Shown here: positions 24,040 to 33,331 of the stretch, piece after piece
How positions within the stretch are numbered: the stretch's first letter is position 1
How the letters are laid out: each line of letters opens with the position of its first letter
Position numbers and translations under genes: made by a program
Notes under the pieces: generated by a model
Database searches by the model: none
Seen by the model: only the letters and a program-made list of their open reading frames with translations
Told to the model about the DNA's origin: nothing
DNA from: Lachnospiraceae bacterium
GTDB lineage: Bacteria > Bacillota > Clostridia > Lachnospirales > Lachnospiraceae
Direction of reading: 5' to 3'
Assembly: GCA_900772845.1 (NCBI GenBank)
Contig: CAAGSD010000034.1
Span: forward strand, 1-40,204
DNA: 40,204 bases

Positions 24040-27000
24040 TCATCCCCCATTCGGCATCAGATCATTGAAAGTATCCCATGCCTCTTCCGCCGTATAATCT
24101 GCCAGCTTAAGCCACCCGGTGACACCGTTCTCGGTCTCCACACAGAGCCACTGCCTGCCGGCATCCAGATAAAGGAAATAGACTCCGTGATCTGCGTTGA
24201 TGGTAAAGCGTTCACTGCCGGCATCCGGAGTCCGATAGACTTCCAGATCTTTCCTGATCCCGTGCAGGGTCGACTGCTCCGGCAGATCATAGCGGTCTGC
24301 CGGAAGTTCCGCCAGTTTTCCGTCACTTCCAATGCGGTATACGATCCGCAAATTTTCTCTTTGCAGAATATAATCATAGCTCTGAGTGGTAATAATCCGG
24401 CCGTTTTCCACCCAAATCTCCCGGATATCCTGTGCGAAGCTTCCTACCTCCTGTAATTCCCCGTTCTCATAGCGGAACAGGAAACTCTCGCACTGTCCGA
24501 ACTCGTCCCTGCGCATCAGTGCCAGCAATATCTGTCTGCCATTAGGAGTGAAGGCATAAATGCTGTTTCCCAGATTCTGTGCCGTCCGTGTCTCGCCTTG
24601 CATGGTATTCACCGCAAATATATATTGATCCAGCGGCGAATGATCCATTTCGTTTACTGCCTGTGCCATTCTCGAACGCAGCAGAAGTTTCTCTGCGGTT
24701 CCGTCTCCGTCCAGATCCAACAGGGCATAAGTCTCCTGCTCCGCTCGCTCAGACAGATCGAATACGACTCCCACATTCGTCATAATATCCCGTCTCTGTG
24801 CTGCTGCATAAGCATCCGCTTCCTCTGTCGTCAGATCTGCCGCCACCTTCCCGTTCCAGACCGGCTGATTGGACAGAAGCGGAAGTTTCATCTGGGCGGT
24901 TCCGCTGCTCTGACTCAGGATCCAATAGCCATCCTCCGCCGTAAGTGTATCTGCGGAGAAATCCTGTGCCTCCGATGGCAGCTTCCAGTCCGTGACCCCG
25001 TTTTCTCCGGTCTGTCCCGAAGTATCATATTCCCGGATCGTGTCGATCCAGATGTCCAGATCTCCCTCCTGATAATCAGAAGCTGCAAAATAGTACAATC
25101 GGACACTATCCTGTTGCTTCAGATAAGCCATCTCCTGACTGTAACTGTCAGACGTATAATATTTTCCCATGTCCTGATAAACCGTGGACCGTCCCTGTGC
25201 CGCACATCCCGGGGCTATATATCCCGGAACCATACAGTTCAGTCCGGCATCCTCCCCGGTGGCCGCATAAATACCGTAGCTGGAAACCTGATAAGTAGCA
25301 GCAACATCCGCAAAAGATCCGGGGGATACCTTTACATACACCCATTTTTTCGACAGTTCTGCCACGGTAGCCCAATCTTCATCCCTGGGTCCGTATTCCG
25401 CATAGACCACTCTGGCCTGATTTTCTCCGTCCAGAGGACCGGTAGAATGCCGGCCTTTACTGTCGATGTCTCCCAGGGAGAGCATCCAGATCTGACTGCT
25501 CTCCTCTGCAAATACCATGGGGATATCGATACCGGATCCATCAGCGAAAATATAATGTACGTTTGCCACAGAGCCTTCGCCGGGTCTTGTGGAATCCTTT
25601 TGGAAAAATAAATACTGCCTCCCGGCTTCATAGAGCAGTTCCGTCATTTCCCCGCTGCCACCCTGTAGATTCAGCAGAGCTTCCGCAGCCTTCACCGGAT
25701 CCTTGTAGGTCTCATGGGCAGCGGCATCTCCGTCTAAAATCCGCTGATGCAGTTTCCGCGCCGCGACACCATCGTAGCCAAGATACTGGATACCGTCCTG
25801 TCCGGCAAAAGACCGGGTATCCTCCAAGGCAGTCACATCAAACAGGGCACTGAACTCTTCCCTGCTGTGAATACCCTGCTCAAATACCGTCAGCCATTCC
25901 GTTTTGGCAGCCTCATAATCCACTTCATCCGTCGCAAACTCCCCTGTTGTAGCTTCCTCGGTTGCATCTGCCCCGTCGGTTGCCCGCGCCGCATCTGCCT
26001 CAGTCTCTGCACCGCTATCCGCATTTGCAACATCCGCTGCATCCGTTCCACTACCCGGGTTACTGCACAGGCACACCACCAGCACCGCGATCACCGCTGC
26101 CGCGCCAATCATGACCCAGAATGGCGGCTTGCGATAATCCAGTACATGACGAATACGATTCTTCACATGGTCTTCGCCAAAAGAAAGCAGTGCGCAGATG
26201 GAACCGCCCCGATAACGCTTCCATTCTCCGCCGGAAGCCTCCTCCAGCAATGTATAGGAATAGATCTTCTTGCTCTCCTCGCCGAGAAGCTTCACAACTT
26301 TTTCATCGCAGGACATCTCACAATCCATATTCATCAGATAAAATGCCAGCCACACCAACGGGTTAAACCAATGCACACAGCAGATCAGCAGAGCTGCCGG
26401 TTTGAAAAGGTAATCCCTGCGCTGCAAATGCACTCTCTCGTGGCATAACACAACGTTTCTGCTCTCCGGATCCAGTCCCGAAGAGAGATAGATTACCGGA
26501 TGCATCAGTCCCATGACAAAGGACAGATGCCCTCCATCGATCTCGTAGATCCCCGGTTCTACCTGTCTGACACCGCTGTCAGGTCGGTGAAGCCGGTTGC
26601 GCATACGCAGGTAGGAAAAGGCATGATACCCCATAAATCCTGCCATTCCAAGTAACCATGCGATCGACAGGACACGGAAAGTTTGCAAAGATTCGTCCGC
26701 ATTATCCCGGTTATCCACCGGGTAACCACCATCCGAGGCATTCGTAACATTACCCGGTGCCTGAATTCCGCCGACACCGTCATCTCCAATTTCATTCATG
26801 CCTTCTACGTTTCCATACTGTCCCAGTGCCGGTGCAGAACCTTCCCTATTTCCGGCTGCTCCTAAAGTCCCAGCATTCAGATTTTCCGTGTTATCCGCCC
26901 CGGACAGCACGGCATCCACAGTATTGTCTCCAAGAAGGCTGTCATTATAAACTCCCTCATTGTCAACTGATCCGGCACTGTTCCCGGCAGCCAACTGTGC

Positions 27001-27234
27001 AGAGGTTGTCGCCGTCCCTACGGTCAACAGACGCTCCGGGATCAGACTGATCCTGGTCCCCGGCAGCACCGGACAACATAACCGCACAAATACGATTCCC
27101 CACAGCAGATAGGAACACCATTTCGGAGCTTTTTTCAGTAAAAATCTGGCCAATATCACCAACAAAATACAATAGCTTCCCACCAGACTGAGACGCCATA
27201 TACTGTCAAACAAACGATAGATGCCTTCCACCAT
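24040..27234 (-). CDS. BlaR1-like M56 metallopeptidase receptor with large extracytoplasmic region (copy 1)
   Basis: 1064 residues. Membrane helices lie around 18-33, 41-58, 187-208 and 370-390. The zinc peptidase motif HERVH (His265, Glu266, His269) and acidic CEMSCDEK (305-312) are intact. BlaR1 and MecR1 use this domain to cut a BlaI/MecI repressor after sensing beta-lactams. Here the last 670 residues replace the penicillin-binding sensor with a different ectodomain, including DLDGDG and a C-terminal SH3-like module (VYRTPDAGSERF, GVTGWLKLADY). An Asn/Gly/Ala-rich insert separates helices 2 and 3. Ligand unknown. Confidence 0.85.
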   Translation of the reverse strand: MVEGIYRLFDSIWRLSLVGSYCILLVILARFLLKKAPKWCSYLLWGIVFVRLCCPVLPGTRISLIPERLLTVGTATTSAQLAAGNSAGSVDNEGVYNDSLLGDNTVDAVLSGADNTENLNAGTLGAAGNREGSAPALGQYGNVEGMNEIGDDGVGGIQAPGNVTNASDGGYPVDNRDNADESLQTFRVLSIAWLLGMAGFMGYHAFSYLRMRNRLHRPDSGVRQVEPGIYEIDGGHLSFVMGLMHPVIYLSSGLDPESRNVVLCHERVHLQRRDYLFKPAALLICCVHWFNPLVWLAFYLMNMDCEMSCDEKVVKLLGEESKKIYSYTLLEEASGGEWKRYRGGSICALLSFGEDHVKNRIRHVLDYRKPPFWVMIGAAAVIAVLVVCLCSNPGSGTDAADVANADSGAETEADAARATDGADATEEATTGEFATDEVDYEAAKTEWLTVFEQGIHSREEFSALFDVTALEDTRSFAGQDGIQYLGYDGVAARKLHQRILDGDAAAHETYKDPVKAAEALLNLQGGSGEMTELLYEAGRQYLFFQKDSTRPGEGSVANVHYIFADGSGIDIPMVFAEESSQIWMLSLGDIDSKGRHSTGPLDGENQARVVYAEYGPRDEDWATVAELSKKWVYVKVSPGSFADVAATYQVSSYGIYAATGEDAGLNCMVPGYIAPGCAAQGRSTVYQDMGKYYTSDSYSQEMAYLKQQDSVRLYYFAASDYQEGDLDIWIDTIREYDTSGQTGENGVTDWKLPSEAQDFSADTLTAEDGYWILSQSSGTAQMKLPLLSNQPVWNGKVAADLTTEEADAYAAAQRRDIMTNVGVVFDLSERAEQETYALLDLDGDGTAEKLLLRSRMAQAVNEMDHSPLDQYIFAVNTMQGETRTAQNLGNSIYAFTPNGRQILLALMRRDEFGQCESFLFRYENGELQEVGSFAQDIREIWVENGRIITTQSYDYILQRENLRIVYRIGSDGKLAELPADRYDLPEQSTLHGIRKDLEVYRTPDAGSERFTINADHGVYFLYLDAGRQWLCVETENGVTGWLKLADYTAEEAWDTFNDLMPNGG

Positions 27235-27261
27235 AAAGTCCCTCCTGTGTTCTCTCCTTCC

Positions 27262-27681
27262 CTATCCGCGGAAGCTCCGCTCTCTGTCATCCCTGTTCTG
27301 TAACGCTCCGAAGCTCACTAATTTTCCGTCCCGGCAGCTTAGGCTTGCGCAATCGCCTTCCTGCAATTCTCCGTAGATTCTGTCGGAAACTTCCAAGGTG
27401 ATCTGTTCGCCCTCTTTTTCCAGATTTTCAAAAATGACAGTCTTGACGTTTTCCGCCTCGGTTACTCCGGAATTTACCGTGCCGTTTGCCAGATATACCG
27501 GCTGATTCACCGCAGCAGCCTGTCCCTTGCTGAAGACTTTTGCACGGTTCACCGTATGATATTCCCGTTGCCTGTTCCGTAAACTCCGCACCAGAAGATT
27601 CAGAAGATATCCCAGAATTGCCGCTGCGAACAGGACTGTCAATATGTTTTCCACCGGACTGAAACTTAACTGCTGCATCAT
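27262..27681 (-). CDS. DUF2500-like membrane-anchored protein
   Basis: 139 residues from MMQQLSFSPVENIL. One helix (LTVLFAAAILGYLLNLLV) is followed by a basic stretch and a small beta domain: KTVIFENLEKEGEQITLEV, YGELQEGDCASLSCRDGKLVSFG. The GxLxxGDxxxLxxxGxxxxxF pattern matches DUF2500-type proteins of unknown function. GGAAGG lies eight bases before the tandem ATG at 27681, so the upstream ATG at 27705 is less likely. It lies 27 bases before the first M56 receptor and is likely co-transcribed with it. Confidence 0.7.
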   Translation of the reverse strand: MMQQLSFSPVENILTVLFAAAILGYLLNLLVRSLRNRQREYHTVNRAKVFSKGQAAAVNQPVYLANGTVNSGVTEAENVKTVIFENLEKEGEQITLEVSDRIYGELQEGDCASLSCRDGKLVSFGALQNRDDRERSFRG

Positions 27682-27755
27682 AAGCACAACCTTCCCATTT
27701 TTCATTATTTATCTCATTTCACAGTATCATTTATGATATCCTTGTATACTTCCAA

Positions 27756-27786
27756 CAGCCACCGGAAAAACTCCGGTGACTGTTTT
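27756..27786. terminator. Hairpin behind the second M56 receptor
   Basis: CAGCCACCGG and CCGGTGACTG form a stem with one mismatch. T runs follow on the plus strand (TTTTTT); the minus strand lacks a strong T run. It sits just behind the stop at 27795. Confidence 0.5.
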
Positions 27787-27794
27787 TTCACACT

Positions 27795-30700
27795 TTACCC
27801 GGCAAAATATAAACCGCTGAAATAATCACTGTAATCCGTTCCATCCCGTAACCGAAACCACCCCTTCTCACCGTCCGTAACCTCGATGCAGATCCATTCC
27901 TGCGTTGCGTCCAGCTTCGTCATGCGTACTTTGCGTCCTTTGGGCAGCACAAAGGTCTCATCCCCGTCCGGTGTACGGTAGAGCGTTATATCCTGCCGCA
28001 GCTCCACTTCCTCCCATGCACTTAATACATATTCCTCCTGTGGCACTTCCCGGAGCTTTCCGTTCGATGTTACCTGATAGATTCTCTGGATGTAATCGTT
28101 CTGCACCACAAAATAGGGTTCGGTGATAACCATCTGTCCATCCTGTATCCATGCCTTTCGCAGGTCCTGTGCGAGCCGGTCTGTTTCCACCGGTTTTCCG
28201 TCTTCATAGTGGTAGATTCGGGTCAATAGATCTGCGCTTTCGCCGTCATCATACAATGCGATCAGGAGCTGTTCCCCATCCGGGCTGAAAGCGAAGATTG
28301 AATTGCTCATATTTCCCGTGCTGTCCGGAATCTCAGCCGTCTGTCCGTCTATCTCCAACACTGCATCCTGTAGGTCATAGCAATTCATCTGACCAAGTCC
28401 CAAATTTACACAAATCTTATATTCCTCGAAAGAATATCCCGTTACCGGCTCCGCAGGATGCAGAGAAATCTTCTCCGGCACACCATCACCATCCAGATCC
28501 AACTGCGCCAATGTCTCAGTTTCTGTCCGCTCCGATACATCAAATACCACACCCGGATAGGCGAGAATGTCTGCTCTTTCGATGTGCTGGCTATCAGCCC
28601 CGCTAAGTGCAAACCGCATACTTATGGATGGATTACTATTGTAAATGTCATAATATCCGTCATGAACATGAAGCGTCGTGTCGCTGTTGAGCTGCAAATC
28701 CACCGGCAGAACCGTATCGGTGACAGTATGGGTACTCATGTCAAACTCCCGAAGTACCCTCGGCATCCACTCATCCGTCATAAGATGCGCCTCATCGGGA
28801 TCTGTCAGATAATAGACCTTGCCGCCGCTCCATTCCGTCACATCCGGCAGATCTTTTTGCAGCTGTGTATAGGCATCCGATGTGTCATATGCGCCCCGCT
28901 CACAGGTAACGTCATACCAGCCCGTTGCCATGATGCGTTCCGCTTGAATGCAGCGAAATACACTGCCGGACGTTCCCCAAAGTTCACTCATGGTATAGAT
29001 CCCATAATTTGAAATCTGTACATGGGGGTAATAAGTCGAATAACTGCCGGCATCCACAGGATACCAGTCCATCCAGCCCCAGTAGACCGCTCTTTCCGGT
29101 TGTCGGAGTTCGTACTCCCCATAGACCATTCTGGTACAGATATCACCGGTGAGCGGACCATATCCCGAGTCCTCCGCACTGCCCGGATCTCCAAAGGACA
29201 AGAGCCACAGCTGCGTCATCTCCTCCGCCATGACCATGGGAATATCTACAGCAGATCCATCCGCAAAAGTATAATGTACATTCACCACAGAGCCTTCTCC
29301 CGGCCGGTCAGAGTCCTCCCGATAATAAGGATATTGCCGCCCTGCCGGATACAGCGTCTCGGTCACGGCTCCGCTTCCATCACCCAGGTGCAACAGTGAC
29401 ACCGCTGCCGTTACCGGATCTGTATATTTTCTATAAGTCTCGGATGCAGGTTCCTCCGCCAGTGCTTTGAATATCGCATACGCGGCATTCGTATTGTTTT
29501 CACGAACCAGCAGGTCATAAGCCACTTGATCCGCTGCAAAGGAATGCTTTTCTTCGATTGCTTCCACATCAAAAACAGCGGCAAAATCTTCTCTGCTATG
29601 AATCGTTACCTTTGCAAAATCTTCCGGTGTCTTGATGCTGTCCGGAAACTGCGCAATATTTCCACTCGTCTCCGCATTGCTGTCTACATCCATTTCTGCT
29701 CCTGCGCTGTCGTCTGTATCCGCACGATCCGCCGTGCCTGCCCCGTTCCCACTTCCACCGGGATTGCTGCACAGACACACCGCCAGTACCACGATCACTG
29801 CTGCCGCGCCAATCATGACCCAGAACGGCGGCTTGCGATAATCCAGTACATGGCGGATCCTGTTCTTCACATGATCTTCACCAAAAGAAAGCAAGGCACA
29901 GATGGAACCGCCCCGATAGCGTTTCCATTCCCCACCGGAAGCCTCTTCCAGCAATGTATAGGAATATATCTTCTTGCTCTCCTCGCCGAGAAGCTTCACA
30001 ACTTTTTCATCGCAGGACATCTCGCAGTCCATATTCATCAGATAAAATGCCAGCCACACCAACGGGTTAAACCAGTGCACACAGCAGATCAGCAGAGCTG
30101 CCGGTTTGAAAAGGTAATCCCTGCGCTGCAAATGCACTCTCTCGTGGCACAGCACAACGTTTCTGCTCTCGGGATCTAAGCCCGAAGACAGATAGATCAC
30201 CGGATGCACCAGTCCCATGACAAAGGACAGATGCCCACCGTCGATTTCACAGATCCCCGGTTCCACCTGTCTGACACCGCTGTCAGGTCGCTGGATCCGG
30301 TTACGCATACGCAGGTAGGAAAAAGCATGATACCCCATAAATCCTGCCATTCCGGGCAGCCATGCGATTGCAAGGACACGGAAACTTGCCGGGCGATACA
30401 GTGTGTTTGCGACAGCTGTGCCGTTTGTATCGGTAACCGATTCCTCCATGGCTGCACCACTGCTTCCGTTTTCTGCTCCTGTGATTTGCAAAGCCCCGTC
30501 CGCATTGTCCCGGTTGTCAGCTAAGTAGCCACCATCTGCAGCATTACCTGCTGCCTGGCTTCCATCGGCACCGTCTGCTCCCGATATCTCTCCTGCCGTC
30601 CCGGCATGCAAATTTCCTGCCTGTTGCCAACTACTCTGTCCGTTAGGATCCACATCTGGAAGCACACCATTATTACCATAGCCGCTTGCTGACTGTCCGT

Positions 30701-30932
30701 ACATCGTCTCCGTTCCAACCGCCAGCAGCCGCTCCGGAATCAGACTGATCCCCGTCTGTGGCAGCACCGGACAGCACAAGCGCACAAATACAATTCCCCA
30801 CAGCAGATAAGAACACCATTTCGGTGCTTCTTTCAACAAAAGTCTGGCCAGGAGCATCAGCAATACGCAGTATCCTCCTACCAGACTTAATTTCCATACA
30901 ACGTCAAATATTCTGTAGATGTTCTCACCCAT
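27795..30932 (-). CDS. BlaR1-like M56 metallopeptidase receptor with large extracytoplasmic region (copy 2)
   Basis: 1045 residues, paralogue of the gene at 24040-27234 in the same order: two N-terminal helices, a low-complexity Gly/Ala/Asn insert (about 75-180), peptidase motif HERVH (His263, Glu264, His267) and CEMSCDEK, then a helix near 370-395 and the ectodomain. The ectodomain includes QLDLDGDGVPEK and a C-terminal SH3-like module (LYRTPDGDETFVLPKG). The peptidase region is nearly identical to copy 1; the ectodomains diverge. No BlaI-type repressor gene lies in the window. GGAGGGGCTT precedes the ATG. Confidence 0.85.
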   Translation of the reverse strand: MGENIYRIFDVVWKLSLVGGYCVLLMLLARLLLKEAPKWCSYLLWGIVFVRLCCPVLPQTGISLIPERLLAVGTETMYGQSASGYGNNGVLPDVDPNGQSSWQQAGNLHAGTAGEISGADGADGSQAAGNAADGGYLADNRDNADGALQITGAENGSSGAAMEESVTDTNGTAVANTLYRPASFRVLAIAWLPGMAGFMGYHAFSYLRMRNRIQRPDSGVRQVEPGICEIDGGHLSFVMGLVHPVIYLSSGLDPESRNVVLCHERVHLQRRDYLFKPAALLICCVHWFNPLVWLAFYLMNMDCEMSCDEKVVKLLGEESKKIYSYTLLEEASGGEWKRYRGGSICALLSFGEDHVKNRIRHVLDYRKPPFWVMIGAAAVIVVLAVCLCSNPGGSGNGAGTADRADTDDSAGAEMDVDSNAETSGNIAQFPDSIKTPEDFAKVTIHSREDFAAVFDVEAIEEKHSFAADQVAYDLLVRENNTNAAYAIFKALAEEPASETYRKYTDPVTAAVSLLHLGDGSGAVTETLYPAGRQYPYYREDSDRPGEGSVVNVHYTFADGSAVDIPMVMAEEMTQLWLLSFGDPGSAEDSGYGPLTGDICTRMVYGEYELRQPERAVYWGWMDWYPVDAGSYSTYYPHVQISNYGIYTMSELWGTSGSVFRCIQAERIMATGWYDVTCERGAYDTSDAYTQLQKDLPDVTEWSGGKVYYLTDPDEAHLMTDEWMPRVLREFDMSTHTVTDTVLPVDLQLNSDTTLHVHDGYYDIYNSNPSISMRFALSGADSQHIERADILAYPGVVFDVSERTETETLAQLDLDGDGVPEKISLHPAEPVTGYSFEEYKICVNLGLGQMNCYDLQDAVLEIDGQTAEIPDSTGNMSNSIFAFSPDGEQLLIALYDDGESADLLTRIYHYEDGKPVETDRLAQDLRKAWIQDGQMVITEPYFVVQNDYIQRIYQVTSNGKLREVPQEEYVLSAWEEVELRQDITLYRTPDGDETFVLPKGRKVRMTKLDATQEWICIEVTDGEKGWFRLRDGTDYSDYFSGLYFAG

Positions 30933-30962
30933 AAGCCCCTCCGCTCTGCTGCACCAGCTACT

Positions 30963-31017
30963 GATAGTCGATAGAATATAGACTTTATAAGTACAGTCTA
31001 CATTCTACCGACCTATC
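30963..31017. promoter_or_regulatory. 55-bp near-perfect palindrome with embedded promoter
   Basis: Arms TAGAAT-A-TAGACT and AGTCTA-C-ATTCTA surround ten bases, and outer GATA-GTCG / CGAC-C-TATC extends the symmetry. On the minus strand TAGACT (31000-30995), 16 bases and TATTCT (30978-30973) could be the promoter of the second M56 gene, so the palindrome may be a repressor site for the BlaI-like partner. Confidence 0.6.
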
Positions 31018-31032
31018 TGTCAAGTAAGAAAT

Positions 31033-31554
31033 CTATTTTCCCAACATCCCGGGATACAATACATCGGATATTTCATACGCTTCTTCCAATGTCGTCGCCG
31101 GGTACAAAATATAGAATATCTGATTCTCTTCCGCCGAATTTGCGGTGGCAGAAATCATCCCTTTTTCCACACCTTGCACTGCCTCATAAATTGCTGCACA
31201 CGTGCTCATATCCGGCGTCAGGATCTGTCCGGCACCTCTCCCACTTTGGAAAACGCCTTTTCTTCCCCCGTACAGAAAGAAATAATCCTGTGGCTCCTCT
31301 CCCTCTCCTGCAAAGGATATCTTCCCGTTAAAAGAACTTGCATAAATCCAGGGCAATACGCGATAAGAATACGTTCCACTGACATCTACCTGTACCTCTT
31401 CCTGCTTTCCGGACGCATTTTCCTTCAGCATCCGTATTCCCGATGCCGTAAAATCCAACGTCTTGCGGAATTCAATAAAATTCAGTAAAAGGATTATCAC
31501 TGCCAATACGATCACACTAAGAAAAACCGTTACTTTTACATTAATTTTCTTCAT
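31033..31554 (-). CDS. Membrane-anchored protein of unknown function
   Basis: 173 residues from MKKINVKVTVFLSVIVLAV, with one N-terminal helix. The soluble part includes GTYSYRVLPWIYASSFNGKI, FFLYGGRKGVFQS and IYEAVQGVEKGM. Its first eight or nine residues and their DNA closely match the gene at 32427-32924, so the two share a leader. No family recognised. GGGGGAGTGTGT precedes the ATG at 31554. Gene order suggests a unit with the other small membrane-anchored genes. Confidence 0.7.
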   Translation of the reverse strand: MKKINVKVTVFLSVIVLAVIILLLNFIEFRKTLDFTASGIRMLKENASGKQEEVQVDVSGTYSYRVLPWIYASSFNGKISFAGEGEEPQDYFFLYGGRKGVFQSGRGAGQILTPDMSTCAAIYEAVQGVEKGMISATANSAEENQIFYILYPATTLEEAYEISDVLYPGMLGK

Positions 31555-31598
31555 ACACACTCCCCCGTTTCTTTTCGGACCTTTCAGACATCTCTATT

Positions 31599-32027
31599 TT
31601 ACTCTGTTTTCTCAATTTCCAGATTCGCGGACACCGGAAAATCAATCACCACCTCTTTGTATATCTCCACATTTTCATTTTCTAAAGAAGTTGCCGTTCC
31701 CTGATAGGTAATCTTCGCGGTTCCATCCACAATTTCAACTGTGGATGACACATCCATGGGTGCTTTCAGGTCATTATGAAGCCATAGGTTTACTTCATTT
31801 GTGGCTTCCCACCAGTCTTTCATCTCCTTGTCGTAGCGGGCTGCCTGCCCAAATCTTGACTTTGGATTTATCGCATAGACTGGAAGCGAGCGATGTGATT
31901 CCTCTGTGTTTTCATTGCTATATGTGATGATTACTTCGGGATTGTTGTACAAATAAATTTCCCTGATACCCCATATACTGATTAGGATGATACATACCCC
32001 TATTATCCATAATACTTTTTTCTTCAT
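31599..32027 (-). CDS. Membrane-anchored protein, paralogue of 32427-32924
   Basis: 142 residues with an N-terminal helix (KKVLWIIGVCIILISIWGI). The rest parallels the upstream gene: LYNNPEVIITYS against LYEHPEMRITFS, GQAARYDKEM against GYAVRYDEEI, MDVSSTVEIVDGTAKITYQG against LSVSSDVTIGEGKTVITFWG. It is clearly a duplicated family of unknown function. It lacks the C-terminal tail of its paralogue. GAGAGGGG precedes the start. Confidence 0.75.
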   Translation of the reverse strand: MKKKVLWIIGVCIILISIWGIREIYLYNNPEVIITYSNENTEESHRSLPVYAINPKSRFGQAARYDKEMKDWWEATNEVNLWLHNDLKAPMDVSSTVEIVDGTAKITYQGTATSLENENVEIYKEVVIDFPVSANLEIEKTE

Positions 32028-32042
32028 TAGCTTTTCCCCTCT

Positions 32043-32426
32043 CTAAAGTCGAAAACGTATATGCTCCCGGTATGTCTGTGCGCTTGCCGAACCGCTGTCT
32101 TTTCTTGAGACATCCCAGACCATTCGATATTCTCCCGGTTCCAGTGCTCCGTAGAGCCACTCCCAATTATAGTAGATCGAGGCTTCCTCACCACCGGGGA
32201 CATTATAGCCCACCATTGGGAAGCCATAATTATCCGGCACCGTCTCTGCATCCTGCCACTCTCCGTCTTCCTGCCGTTGGATGATATAGGCCTCTCCATA
32301 GACCACCTCTGCCCCGTCATCGCCATCCTCACGTCTGATGATAAGATTGGCACCCACATTGGAAATATCCCGCAAAGTCGCCGTTACACCTGCTTCCGGA
32401 TCATAAATCGTCTCCGCCTGTCCCTG
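32043..32426 (-). pseudogene. Bacterial Ig-like (Big_14-type) domain without its own start, in frame behind a TAG
   Basis: About 127 codons. The region ETIYDPEAGVTATLRDI through WEWLYGALEPGEYRM has the pattern of Ig-like domains in Lachnospiraceae lipoproteins. There is no signal peptide, no clear ATG and no ribosome site; the only near start is TTG at 32375. The frame is open from directly behind the TAG stop of the upstream gene, with no other stop between. It is either a decapitated lipoprotein gene or a domain reached by stop-codon readthrough; the first is more likely. Confidence 0.6.
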
Positions 32427-32924
32427 CTACCCCTTCTCTTTCGGATCCCAAACGTTTTCTACCAGCTCCGGTGTTTCTTCCAAATGTAACACCTCTGCGT
32501 CCAGTTCATACTCCAGCACGCAGTCCCGGTTGATTTGCTCCATCTCTCCGGTCTCAATAGATTTCCCTGTTCCCCAGAAAGTGATCACCGTTTTTCCTTC
32601 ACCTATTGTTACATCCGATGACACGGATAATGGGGAATCATACTTTTCGTTAATCCATTGAAACACTTCCCCTGTTGCATCCCGGAACTGCTGTATTTCC
32701 TCATCATAACGTACCGCATATCCCTGTCCGATATGAGATCTGCCGCGAATGGCACAAAAAGGATAGGAGCGATATATATTTTCTCTCTTGTCGCAGCTAA
32801 AGGTGATCCGCATCTCCGGGTGCTCATACAGCCAGGCCTCACGTCCGCACAGGATACCTGCCGCCAACAGCACAACCGCAATTATGCTAAGAAAAAACGT
32901 CACTTTTACGTTGATTTTCTTCAT
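32427..32924 (-). CDS. Membrane-anchored protein, paralogue of 31599-32027
   Basis: 165 residues from MKKINVKVTFFLSIIAVVL, with one N-terminal helix. The soluble part shares its layout with the gene at 31599-32027 (ARYDEEI, DATGEVFQWINEKYDSPLSVSS). It ends DPKEKG and TAG, after which the same frame continues into an Ig-like domain. A longer start (MMSDERC, 32945) is open. The start at 32924 is chosen by match to the leader of 31033-31554; its ribosome site is weak. Confidence 0.7.
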   Translation of the reverse strand: MKKINVKVTFFLSIIAVVLLAAGILCGREAWLYEHPEMRITFSCDKRENIYRSYPFCAIRGRSHIGQGYAVRYDEEIQQFRDATGEVFQWINEKYDSPLSVSSDVTIGEGKTVITFWGTGKSIETGEMEQINRDCVLEYELDAEVLHLEETPELVENVWDPKEKG

Positions 32925-32969
32925 ACATCTTTCGTCACTCATCATGCCAAATAAAATCTCTCCTGTTAT

Positions 32970-33285
32970 TTACTTCTTTACAATCCACTTCCCGTTTCTA
33001 TTAGAACCACGTCTTTCAACCAAACCTTCTTCTCGCATATCTTTTATAAGTCTTTGAATTTGTTTTCTTGAAAGATCAATTTCCTCCATAAGTTTAACCT
33101 GTGTTACCTCTGGATTTTCTTCCATTCGATATAATATATCTATCTTTCTATCGGCTCCATTTTTAGCTCCTTTTTAGCTCCTTTTTGGCTCCTTTTTGAT
33201 TATATCCTAATTTTTCTTCTAAAGTTGTTTTTTTCATATATACTTCGTTTTCTTTCGACTGCTTTGTGACCATTTTCGTTGCCAT
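32970..33285 (-). pseudogene. Broken HTH gene with an 11-bp repeat tract
   Basis: The minus strand reads MATKMVTKQSKENEVY, then MKKTTLEEKLGYNQKGA, and then runs into an AAAAAGGAGC[CT] tract of 11-bp units. Unit count puts the upstream part out of frame and a TAA follows. Downstream, another frame gives NGADRKIDILYRMEEN and VTQVKLMEEIDLSRKQIQRL, a winged helix ending in RNGKWIVKK and stop. This is the C-terminal HTH of AlbA-type ATP-binding regulators, or a small stand-alone HTH protein. Loss of two units would restore one frame. Confidence 0.65.
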
Positions 33286-33331
33286 TTATTCTTATTTTCA
33301 TTATACATGATAACGTATTATAGGCACAATA

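Noticed and set aside
24598..25611. A 337-codon plus-strand frame within the M56 receptor
   Set aside because: Antisense shadow with unlikely composition; the minus-strand receptor is clear.
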